A stretch of DNA of 22,855 bases from a bacterium (GTDB taxonomy: Bacteria > Latescibacterota > Latescibacteria > Latescibacterales > Latescibacteraceae). A program made the translations under genes and the position numbers. The notes beneath the pieces are model-generated. The model was given only the letters and a program-made list of their open reading frames with translations, had not been told where the DNA came from and ran no database searches. The stretch lies in the NCBI GenBank assembly GCA_021372535.1, contig JAJFUH010000023.1:1-22855 (forward strand), written 5' to 3'. Of the stretch, positions 15,536-22,855 are shown piece by piece; position 1 is the first letter of the stretch, and every line of letters begins with the position of its first letter.

Positions 15536-18500
15536 TCACCTCGGCGACCAGGATGGATCCCCGTCATTCGCCGAACTGTTTGTCAGGTTTCGCGGATCGC
15601 TCCCGTCGGTATTCACCACGTAGATTTCTCCTCCGGATGAACCGCCGGTTCTATACGCAATCTTCGCGCCGTCCGGCGACCAGCTTGGTGCACTGGCATC
15701 GCCCGGATTACTGCCGTTCGTAATGTTTTTCAGAACGAGGTTAACGTTAACGTTCACAACATAGATTACAATATTGTTGGCGCTGGCATATGCGATTTTC
15801 GAGCCATCCGGCGACCAGGACAATCTCGAATCCCACGATGAATCGTTCGTACCCGGGATTATATGCTGACCGCTCCCGTCCGCGTTCATCACACAGATGC
15901 CAATACCGGTATTGCGCTGAGAATAAAATGCAATCATCGAGCCATCAGGCGACCAGGCTGGATATGAATCATATGCATTATTATTTGATAGATTGACCTG
16001 GCCGCTTCCATCCGTATTCATGACATAGATTTGCTGGCGGCCGTCACGGTCGGAGACAAAGGCAATCTTCGTGCCGTCCGGCGACCAGGCTGGACTATAT
16101 TCATATGCTCCGCTGTTAGTCAGGTTGACCTGACCGCTCCCGTCCGCATTCATCACGAAGACTTCATATCCCAGGTTACCGCCGGGCATGGTATCAAACG
16201 CGATCTTCGTGCCGTCCGGCGACCAGGATGGACGATAGCTGTTATAAGCCAGTATGCTGCTCACCCCGCTCCCGTCCGCATTCATCACGCGGATTCCACT
16301 ATATCCACTACCGCTTGAATAAAACGCAATTTTCGAGCTGTCCCTCTCAAAATTCGCCGTTACCGTCATATCTCCGGAAAGTATCACTGTGGTGATAGGA
16401 TTCCCCGTATCGGCAGCATTCCCCGTCCATCTCACAAACCGGTAACCGAGTGCCGGGTATGCCAGGATTTCCACAATAACCCCTTCTTCCCATGTATGCT
16501 CGCCGACCGAAGGGTTCGTCGTTCCCCAGCCGGCCGTGTTCACAGCCATGGTCAGAACAGATTGCGGTATCTTTTCAAAATTCGCGGTCACCGTCATGTT
16601 CCCGGTAACCGTTGCTGTTGTCGAGGCGCTCGTGGTGTTTGCTACGTTCCCTGTCCAGTTCACAAACCGGTAGCCGGATGATGGTGTTGCAGTTACAGTT
16701 ACAACTGTCCCCTCATCGTATGTGTGAGCTCCTGCCGACGGGCTCGTCGTGCCCCAGCCGGCTGTATTGACTGCCATCGTCAGGGTATATTGTATCCTCG
16801 TAAAATTCGCCTTTACTGCCTTGTCTCCGTTCATCCACACCGTCGTGGTCGAACTTGTATCGCTTGCGACGCCCCCTGTCCAGTTCACAAACCGGTAACC
16901 GGCAGCGGGTGTTGCCGTTATTGTAACAAGTACATTCTCAACGTATGTGTGCGATCCAATCGAGGGATTCGTTGTCCCCCATCCTGTGGTATTAACGGAA
17001 AGGGTAAGTGTATACTTCGTTATCCGTTTCTCGAAATTAGCAGTAACTGTCCGGTCACCGTTCATAGTCACGGTCGTGGTGGCACTTGTCGAACTGGCAA
17101 CATCACCCGTCCAGCTTGTAAACAAGTAACCTGTTGCCGGTGTTGCGGTAATTGAAACAACTGCCCCTTCGTCATATTTGTAGTCTCCAACCGACGGATT
17201 CGTCGTTCCCCAGCCGTTTATATTTACTTTTATCATAAGTGTATACTGTGTCGGTATTTTCTCAAAATTCGCGGTCACCGTCATGTTCCCGGTCATTGTC
17301 ACCGATGTCGAAGCGCTCGTGGTGTCAGCTACGTTCCCCGTCCAGCTTACGAACCGGTATCCGGATACCGGTGATACTTTTATCGTAACAACCTTCCCCT
17401 CATCGTACGCATGCCATCCAATAGTTGGATTTGTCGTCCCCCAGTCGGGATTATTCACAGCTATTGTCAGAATATATTGCGGTATCTTCTCGAAATTCGC
17501 GGTCACCGTCATATTCCCGGTAACCGTCACCGTTGTTGAAGCGCTCGTCGAGCTGGCAACTGTTCCCGTCCAGCTCACGAACCGGTAGCCTGTTGCCGGT
17601 GACGCAGTTACCGTGACAACAGTACCCGAATCGTACGTGTGCGCCCCGGCAGACGGGCTTGTCGTTCCCCATTCGGTATTGTTCACAGCCATGGTGAGTG
17701 TGTACTGCGTCGTCGGTATCTTCTCGAAATTCGCGGTCACCGTCATATTCCCGGTAACCGTCACCGTTGTTGAAGCGCTCGTCGAGCTGGCGACTGTCCC
17801 CGTCCAGCTAACGAACCGATAGCCGGATGCAGGTGTTGCTGTTATAGAAACAACCGTCTCCTCATCGTACATATGGGCTGCAACCTCTGACGGGCTCGTC
17901 GTCCCCCAGCCGGTCATGTTTACAGCAAGCGTGAGTGCGTACTGTTTCGGTATTTTCTCGAAATTCGCCGTCACCGTTATATTACCTGTCACCGTCACCG
18001 TTGTGGTCGCACTTGTAGAGCTGGCAACAGTCCCCGTCCAGTTTACGAACCGATAACCGGATGCAGGTGTTGCTGTTATAGAAACAACCGTCTCCTCATC
18101 GTACATATGGGCTGCAACCTCTGACGGGCTCGTCGTCCCCCAGCCGGTCATGTTTACAGCAAGCGTGAGTGCGTACTGTTTCGGTATCTTCTCGAAATTC
18201 GCCGTCACCGTCATGTTCCCGGTTACGGTCACTGTCGTGGTCGTGTTCGTGGAACCGGCGACAGTCCCCGTCCAGCTCACGAACCGGTAGCCCGATGCGG
18301 GAGTCGCGGTAACCGTGACAACAGTACCCGAATCGTACGTGTGCGCTCCTGCCGAGGGATTTGTCGTTCCCCAGCCAGTCGTGTTCACTGCGAGCGTGAG
18401 CGTGTACTGCTGCGTGCGTTTCGTGGCGGTGAAGTTCTGGGTCTGGTTTGCGGTGACGTTCGTAAACGATTTACTTACCGGCGCGAAGTCGTGGCCGTCC

Positions 18501-20017
18501 TTCGAGGGTGTCACCGTGTATGAGCCGCCTTCCTGCACGGTGAATGAGTACGCCGAGCCGTCGTTGACCGCGATGCTCTCGGTTTTGTCGCCGCTCAGGG
18601 TTACCGTGACACCGTTGGCGCCGGACACGATACCCGAGATGACGTATGTTTTCGCCGGAATGGGTGTCGCGGAAAAATTCTGCGTCTGGCTGGTGGTCAG
18701 TGAAGCGACCGTGAAGTTCGACGGCGAAAAGGTGTAGCCGACCTTCGAGGGCGTCACCGTGTAGCTCCCGCCATAATCCACCGTGAACGAATAGCTCCCG
18801 CCGCCGCCAACCATCCTGATGCCGGATGCGTCGCCGCTCAGGGTTACCGTGACACTGTCGGCCCCGGTCACCGTTCCCGAGAGGGTCAGCGTTATCTGTT
18901 CGAAGTTCGCTACCACCGTCTTGTTGCCGTTCATCGACACCGTCGTCGAGGCGTTCGTCGTATTGGCAACATCACCTGTCCAGCTCACGAACCGGCAGCC
19001 CGATGCCGGGGTCGCCGTTATGGTAACTTCCGTCCCATCGTCGTATGTATGAACACCGGCTGACGGATTCGTCGTTCCCCAGCTTTCCGTGTTAACCGCG
19101 AGCGTGAGCGCATACTGTCCTGCCGGTATCTTCTCGAAGTTCGCAACCACCGTCATGTTCCCCGTAACGGTCACCGTCGTGGTCGCGTTCGTAGCGTTCA
19201 TCACGCTCCCTGTCCAGCCTGCAAACCGGTAGCCTTCGGACGGAATCGCGGTGACGGTCACCTCTGTACCCTCGTCGTACGTATGTGCTCCGGCTGACGG
19301 ATTCGTCGTCCCCCATTCCGCGGTGTTCACCGCGAGCGTGAGCGTGTACTGTATCCTGGACACCGTCACCACCACCGTGTTCGACCAGCCGCTGCTCCCC
19401 GTGGCATTGTTCGCCCTCACACGGTAATAGTACGTCCCCGCCGTGTTCTTGTACGTGTCCGACGTCCCGACTATCGTCTTCGAGGTCGAATCGGCAAATG
19501 TGCTGTTCGTGGATTCTTCGATGGTGTAGGACTGCGCGCGGCTCACTGTATCCCACGATACGGTGTACGAGGTCCCGGAGGTTATGGCGCTCTGCGGGCC
19601 CGAGGCTGTGGGAGTTTCCGGTTTTGAGGGTTTCAGCAGTATCGTGACCGTCGTCTGCTGGCCGGCAGTGATGGAAATATTCGTTGCCGTGCCGCTGTGG
19701 GTAACGTTGCCGTCGGCATCGTAACAGAACAGCTCGGCATGGTAGCCGCTCCCCGATTTCACGGTCACCGTGCCCGTGATGTGTTTGCCGTTCACCGTCA
19801 GGGCTTGTTTGACGAGCGTCGTGTTCTGGGCATCGTAAAACGAGATTTCCGCTTTGACTGTCGGATTCAGTTCGTCCGCGCGGGCCGGTTTTGCAGGTTC
19901 GACCGTGCATTGGATGACAGCGGTTCCGGCGCCATCGTTCGGGTTTACGGGGCTTTCGTCGCTGCATGAGAGTACAGACAAAACAAAAAGAATACTTATC
20001 AGTATAAGCCGTTTCAT
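15536..20017 (-). CDS. 1493-residue modular lipoprotein: FN3, InlB-type repeats, TolB-like propeller
   Basis: The product begins with a lipoprotein signal (lipobox VLSC, C18). In order: a beta domain (about 25-132); a fibronectin type III-like domain (135-218, SYTVSWDTVSRAQSYTIEES); two InlB B-type repeats (from about 222 and 303); two GTVTGADSVTVTLSGD-type regulatory-like domains (377-530); nine more InlB-type repeats (533-1228, each about 78 residues with WGTTNPSAGAHTYDEGT, GYRFVSWTG and NMTVTANFEKI); and a PD40/TolB-like propeller (1230-1493) with five PSWSPDGTKIAF-like signatures and a terminal DPSWSPR. The protein should be anchored to the outer membrane or surface for adhesion or binding; no catalytic motif is seen. 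The start is supported by the lipobox, with AAAGGATGAG some ten bases upstream. DNA repeats within it make copy-number change likely. Confidence 0.9.
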   Translation of the reverse strand: MKRLILISILFVLSVLSCSDESPVNPNDGAGTAVIQCTVEPAKPARADELNPTVKAEISFYDAQNTTLVKQALTVNGKHITGTVTVKSGSGYHAELFCYDADGNVTHSGTATNISITAGQQTTVTILLKPSKPETPTASGPQSAITSGTSYTVSWDTVSRAQSYTIEESTNSTFADSTSKTIVGTSDTYKNTAGTYYYRVRANNATGSSGWSNTVVVTVSRIQYTLTLAVNTAEWGTTNPSAGAHTYDEGTEVTVTAIPSEGYRFAGWTGSVMNATNATTTVTVTGNMTVVANFEKIPAGQYALTLAVNTESWGTTNPSAGVHTYDDGTEVTITATPASGCRFVSWTGDVANTTNASTTVSMNGNKTVVANFEQITLTLSGTVTGADSVTVTLSGDASGIRMVGGGGSYSFTVDYGGSYTVTPSKVGYTFSPSNFTVASLTTSQTQNFSATPIPAKTYVISGIVSGANGVTVTLSGDKTESIAVNDGSAYSFTVQEGGSYTVTPSKDGHDFAPVSKSFTNVTANQTQNFTATKRTQQYTLTLAVNTTGWGTTNPSAGAHTYDSGTVVTVTATPASGYRFVSWTGTVAGSTNTTTTVTVTGNMTVTANFEKIPKQYALTLAVNMTGWGTTSPSEVAAHMYDEETVVSITATPASGYRFVNWTGTVASSTSATTTVTVTGNITVTANFEKIPKQYALTLAVNMTGWGTTSPSEVAAHMYDEETVVSITATPASGYRFVSWTGTVASSTSASTTVTVTGNMTVTANFEKIPTTQYTLTMAVNNTEWGTTSPSAGAHTYDSGTVVTVTASPATGYRFVSWTGTVASSTSASTTVTVTGNMTVTANFEKIPQYILTIAVNNPDWGTTNPTIGWHAYDEGKVVTIKVSPVSGYRFVSWTGNVADTTSASTSVTMTGNMTVTANFEKIPTQYTLMIKVNINGWGTTNPSVGDYKYDEGAVVSITATPATGYLFTSWTGDVASSTSATTTVTMNGDRTVTANFEKRITKYTLTLSVNTTGWGTTNPSIGSHTYVENVLVTITATPAAGYRFVNWTGGVASDTSSTTTVWMNGDKAVKANFTRIQYTLTMAVNTAGWGTTSPSAGAHTYDEGTVVTVTATPSSGYRFVNWTGNVANTTSASTTATVTGNMTVTANFEKIPQSVLTMAVNTAGWGTTNPSVGEHTWEEGVIVEILAYPALGYRFVRWTGNAADTGNPITTVILSGDMTVTANFERDSSKIAFYSSGSGYSGIRVMNADGSGVSSILAYNSYRPSWSPDGTKIAFDTMPGGNLGYEVFVMNADGSGQVNLTNSGAYEYSPAWSPDGTKIAFVSDRDGRQQIYVMNTDGSGQVNLSNNNAYDSYPAWSPDGSMIAFYSQRNTGIGICVMNADGSGQHIIPGTNDSSWDSRLSWSPDGSKIAYASANNIVIYVVNVNVNLVLKNITNGSNPGDASAPSWSPDGAKIAYRTGGSSGGEIYVVNTDGSDPRNLTNSSANDGDPSWSPR
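17711..18178 (-). repeat. Recent 234-bp internal duplication in the modular lipoprotein
   Basis: Two consecutive InlB-type repeat units are nearly identical at DNA level. A run of over 100 bases starting with GGATGCAGGTGTTGCTG at 17825 recurs at 18059, a 234-base (78-codon) step. Both encode the odd variant SPSEVAAHMYDEETVVSI, absent from the other nine units. The other units differ at many synonymous sites, so this is the youngest duplication. Confidence 0.8.
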
Positions 20018-20570
20018 CAGTATCTCATCCTTTCCCGCGCCGGGAGATATCCCGTTTTCCTGGATACTCCCTGCTCTTTAACATGTGAAAAACAGATGTA
20101 TAGGGGAAGCTGCTGTGATACTTTACAATAACTCTACTGAAAGCATTGAATATTTTTGATTAATTCATATTATGATGCATTCATAATAAAAAATCACAAT
20201 AAAAAGCAACATATATTTATATTTTTTAAAAAATCGGAGCATTATCGGGGACATATCATATCGCTGCAAAAGTCAATTCATTTTACCGTTCTTAACGGAA
20301 GTATTTCGATGGGCTCTGCTGCGGGGTTATTCAACAATTTATTCTTCGTTTATTGTACTCGAACTGAGAACAAATCGTTTATCCTGTCAGATAATATCGT
20401 ACATCATATTGATACTCCCCTGAAAAATGTTCCCGCACAGGCACGTCAATCTATTTCAGTTTTGATCGTTGATATCATCAACAAACATCGGTGCTTACAG
20501 CGTAAATCCTGCTAAACGTGCCGTGCGGGAATACAGTTTTCCTGGGATATGACAGCCGGTCAGTAAACAG
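20018..20570. other. Intergenic region without a supportable gene
   Basis: This region lies between the start of the modular lipoprotein and the end of the small unknown gene. Part of it (20150-20240) is A+T-rich. An open frame of 119 codons on the plus strand (20156-20515) has no ribosome-binding site, no recognisable domain and a composition unlike the genes around it. I see no hairpin array or heptamers here. Confidence 0.5.
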
Positions 20571-20837
20571 TCAGTAATATGAATCGAATCCGGAGCCCGT
20601 TTTTCCCGGTGAGGGAATGGTTACCTTGTCGCCGCCGGGTGTATAGGTTACAATATCGGGTATACCGGGCTTTGTGGTCAGAAGGTGGGGAGCTCCGGCC
20701 CTCAAAACCTTCCCGTTACGCTGCCGCAGACCCTGAGGGACACCGTTTTTCATCGTTCCTCCATTCACCGCAGCAGTCGAATTTGACTGTACATGCGCTA
20801 TTTTAGCCTCGACATTGAACTGAGAGGGGATTTTCAT
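20571..20837 (-). CDS. Small protein of unknown function (88 residues)
   Basis: I do not recognise this family. The start at 20837 is well set by an excellent GGAGGTGA site eight bases upstream; an in-frame GTG at 20846 lies inside that site. The product is soluble, without a signal peptide, membrane segment or cysteine. It is rich in glycine, proline, lysine and threonine in the second half (KPGIPDIVTYTPGGDK, then TIPSPGKTGSGFDSYY). The low complexity and absence of hydrophobic blocks suggest a flexible protein or a peptide precursor, but no modification or export gene is nearby. A hairpin (20856-20873) stands directly before the ribosome-binding site. Confidence 0.65.
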   Translation of the reverse strand: MKIPSQFNVEAKIAHVQSNSTAAVNGGTMKNGVPQGLRQRNGKVLRAGAPHLLTTKPGIPDIVTYTPGGDKVTIPSPGKTGSGFDSYY

Positions 20838-20855
20838 GGTTATCACCTCCGTACC

Positions 20856-20873
20856 GACACCGAAACCGGTGTC
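20856..20873 (-). promoter_or_regulatory. Leader hairpin before the 88-residue gene
   Basis: GACACCG (20856-20862) and CGGTGTC (20867-20873) form a perfect 7-base stem with a 4-base loop. It lies five bases from the GGAGGTGA site of the small gene. It may be an operator or an mRNA leader structure; no matching -10 lies near the TTGACA at 20875-20870. Confidence 0.45.
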
Positions 20874-21120
20874 AAATCCTGAATAATTTTATAAGACATG
20901 AATGGCAGTGTGTGCCGGCCAGTTTCTGGTGAAATGTGCCGTCATTTATTGTTGAGAGCAACAAATATGCCATGAAAGGCACGCTGAAACATTTCTTTTC
21001 AAAACGAATAATTTCAAGAAATTACGATTGCCGATACCCGCGGCGATTCTGTCAGGCAGGCGTTATGACCGGACAAAAAACCGGGTCAGTGACTTTTTGT
21101 CGGATAACGGTTTCCGTCTT

Positions 21121-21213
21121 TTATGCCTTTCCCTCTTTCCCCTTATGCCTTCTGCCTTCTGCCTTGTGCCTTTTGTCTTATGCTTTATGCCTTCTGCCTT
21201 CTGCCTGCCTTTT
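21121..21213. repeat. Heptamer repeat block upstream of the WG-repeat gene
   Basis: About ten TGCCTTC/TGCCTTG/TGCTTTA-type heptamers follow the lead CTTTCCCCTTATGCC. Orientation matches the block at 429-471, and both lie 5' of a plus-strand gene. Elsewhere between 20847 and 21289 I see no gene. Confidence 0.85.
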
Positions 21214-21289
21214 TCCGCACTTGCTTTTCCTGACCGGATTTCCCATCTTATGAGACAACGTATAACCATGTTCCAGGAGGATATTGGCA

Positions 21290-22273
21290 GTGTGCAACAA
21301 TATACTTCTTTCAGTGTGCTGCGCGGCGGTGCTTATGTCGTGCGATGCCTCGACCGATACTTCAATCCCCGAGGCCCGAAGCCTGCACATCATCGTCGAA
21401 AACGGCCGGTACGGCTACATCGATGGAGCAGGTAACGTGGTCATTGCGCCGACTTACCAGGATGCCGGTGACTTTTCGGAAGGCCTCTGCCCGGTGAATA
21501 TCACAGGCCGGTATGGCTACATCGATACTACCGGCGCCGTGGTCATCGAGCCGAAATTCGACATCGCCAAGCCGTTCTCCGATGGTATGGCGGTGATCAA
21601 TATCGGGGGATCGTACGGGTACATCGACCGGACAGGAATGGTGGCAATAGCGCCGCAGTACGAGCTGGCATGGGAATTCACCGATGGTCCCGCGCGGGTC
21701 AAGAAGGACGGCCTTTTCGGATACATCGACCGCTCCGGCGCTTATGTGGTCGAGCCACGGTATGAGGATGCGGGAAAATTCTCCGAGGGTTTCGCCACGG
21801 TCAAGGCGGATTCCGCGTACGGATACATCGACCGCTCCGGAACGATGGTCATTGCGCCCCGGTTCGAGTTCGCATGGATGTTCACCGAGGGACTCGCCGC
21901 TGTTAAAATCAACGGCAGATTCGGGTACATCGATACCACCGGAACGATGGTCATCGAGCCGCTGTATGAAAACGCATGGCACTTTTCCGAGGGTCTTGCG
22001 GCGGTCAAATCGGGCAACCTCTTCGGATTCATCGACCGCTCCGGCGCTCTGGTCATAAAACCGGCCTACGATTACGTGTGGAAATTCTCCGAGGGATTCG
22101 CCGCGGTCAAGCGCGACAGCCTGTTCGGCTATATCGACCGCTCCGGTAAAGTGACCGTGAAGCCGCAGTTCGAGGACGCAAAAACCTTCACCGGCGGCAT
22201 AGCGCTCATTAAAACCGGCGGCTCATGGGGATACATCAACCGTAAGGGGGAAATAATCTACCCGCGGAAGTAA
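21290..22273 (+). CDS. WG-repeat lipoprotein
   Basis: The 327-residue product has nine WG (KWG-type) repeats of about 34 residues from residue 39 on, each with the pattern [FYW]-G-[YF]-I-[DN]-x-x-G-x-x-V-I-x-P-x-[YF] followed by F-[ST]-[ED]-G-[LF]-A-x-V. Such repeats form beta-rich binding scaffolds of unknown ligand. The N-terminus ends in VLMSC, a lipobox (C18), so a lipoprotein is likely, though the signal lacks lysine or arginine, which is odd. I prefer the GTG at 21290, nine bases after AGGAGG (21275-21280); an in-frame TTG at 21284 is only three bases from it. DNA-level similarity between repeats suggests expansion by duplication. No operon partner is evident. Confidence 0.85.
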   Translation: MCNNILLSVCCAAVLMSCDASTDTSIPEARSLHIIVENGRYGYIDGAGNVVIAPTYQDAGDFSEGLCPVNITGRYGYIDTTGAVVIEPKFDIAKPFSDGMAVINIGGSYGYIDRTGMVAIAPQYELAWEFTDGPARVKKDGLFGYIDRSGAYVVEPRYEDAGKFSEGFATVKADSAYGYIDRSGTMVIAPRFEFAWMFTEGLAAVKINGRFGYIDTTGTMVIEPLYENAWHFSEGLAAVKSGNLFGFIDRSGALVIKPAYDYVWKFSEGFAAVKRDSLFGYIDRSGKVTVKPQFEDAKTFTGGIALIKTGGSWGYINRKGEIIYPRK

Positions 22274-22340
22274 CAGGCGGCGGGGCGTCAAAGGCATGCC
22301 ATGTATCTGCACACCTCATTTTTTGCTGAAAATATAAGCC

Positions 22341-22601
22341 TCACTGCACGGCACTCATTACTTTATCCCATCGTTTTTTGACAATATCGTCTTTCGATAT
22401 GTCGACAATTTCATCCAGAACCGCGGTGTTCAATACCTTTTCAGGATCATGTCTACCGGCTATTTTGATATGGTGCCGGAAACCATTAACGGGATAGTTA
22501 CGGTAAAATGCAACAACATTGATCGTGTTGTCACCGAGATATATTCGTATCTCGTACGTTTTATCCTCGAAACTGAACGGGATTTTTTTCATCAGTTCCA
22601 T
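22341..22601 (-). CDS. Small protein of unknown function (86 residues)
   Basis: I do not recognise the family by name. The ATG at 22601 follows GGAGG with seven bases of spacing; a second ATG at 22592 is possible. The N-terminal half looks like a small beta sheet (KIPFSFEDKTYEIRIYLGD, NTINVVAFYRNYPVNGFRH) and the C-terminal half is helical and charged (DEIVDISKDDIVKKRWDKVM). It has no signal peptide and no cysteine. It is convergent with the WG-repeat gene, and its upstream region leads into the right inverted-repeat arm. Confidence 0.7.
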   Translation of the reverse strand: MELMKKIPFSFEDKTYEIRIYLGDNTINVVAFYRNYPVNGFRHHIKIAGRHDPEKVLNTAVLDEIVDISKDDIVKKRWDKVMSAVQ

Positions 22602-22723
22602 GGTGTTTCCTCCAATCGTTACACGGTCATCGATAATTGAACGGGCGATTTGAATCCCCGAACCCGGAATGACTGATACCCGCCGTGCTAACCAGTATTT
22701 ATATGAAAATATTCATAACTGTC

Positions 22724-22855
22724 CGGTTAAATACTGAGCACCTTTTGTTTGCAGTAGGACATGATAGTGCTCCTACTAATTACGGGAACTCACCCCGCGT
22801 ATAACACTTTGATAATACAGATGTTGGTGGCGCCTCCCCTCTCTTGAGGCAAGAG
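22724..22855. repeat. Right arm of 132-bp terminal inverted repeat
   Basis: Exact reverse complement of 10-141, with position p pairing with 22865-p. The last bases stop inside the CAAGAGAGGGG hairpin seen whole at 5-29. The inner boundary is the sequence CGGTTAAATACTGAGCACC, read outward in both copies. Confidence 0.85.

Noticed and set aside
10-22855. A single 22.8-kb composite transposon or linear plasmid bounded by the inverted repeats
   Set aside because: The cargo is chromosomal housekeeping DNA, there is no transposase, replication or partition gene, and the right arm is cut inside a hairpin, which fits a sequence end rather than an element end.

Overview
The window carries ordinary bacterial housekeeping and envelope genes in G+C-rich coding DNA, with long intergenic stretches full of short repeats. 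It contains no rRNA, tRNA, CRISPR array, integrase or full transposase gene. The gene set is a GTP-type PEP carboxykinase, a PL10-like pectate lyase, an octaheme HAO-like cytochrome, several secreted lipoproteins with InlB-type, TolB-propeller and WG repeats, and a Thermotoga-type DAHP synthase. Together with the abundant degenerate heptamer repeats this suggests an uncultured, probably diderm bacterium of a candidate phylum (an FCB-type lineage is my guess, low confidence).

Layout. 1-578: left arm of a 132-bp inverted repeat that recurs at the right end, then intergenic repeats and a consensus promoter. 579-3755 (+): pckG, a small cupin and a LolA-like periplasmic or lipoprotein gene. 3756-4135: heptamer repeats between convergent genes. 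4089-5600 (-): pectate lyase whose last codons lie in the repeat. 5634-6268: hairpin cluster and dispersed repeats. 6269-7157 (-): peroxiredoxin plus small winged-helix gene, with a strong promoter overlapped by a long palindrome (7230-7260). 7285-9094 (+): A+T-rich island with a compact multi-hairpin element, an inverted repeat over a possible promoter, a 59-residue zinc-ribbon gene and a PD-(D/E)XK nuclease/HTH gene. 9158-10387 (-): octaheme cytochrome c. 10580-11908 (+): TrkH/KtrB potassium transporter. 12010-13023 (-): DAHP synthase. 13382-14740 (+): lipoprotein with two carboxypeptidase-regulatory-like domains. 14742-15470: three tandem units of about 0.2 kb. 15536-20017 (-): 1493-residue modular lipoprotein. 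20571-20837 (-): small unknown protein. 21290-22273 (+): WG-repeat lipoprotein. 22341-22601 (-): small unknown protein. 22724-22855: right inverted-repeat arm.

How the parts relate. PEP carboxykinase supplies or consumes PEP and DAHP synthase consumes it, but they are not in one operon. The exported proteins (pectate lyase, cytochrome, three lipoproteins) indicate an envelope adapted to polymer degradation and anaerobic or nitrogen redox chemistry. The peroxiredoxin and winged-helix genes look like one transcription unit under metal- or peroxide-type control.

The most unusual material is the heptamer repeat family placed just 3' of several stop codons, the A+T-rich zinc-ribbon/nuclease cassette, and the terminal inverted repeat, which contains a tiny Shine-Dalgarno-preceded ORF overlapped by mutually exclusive hairpins.
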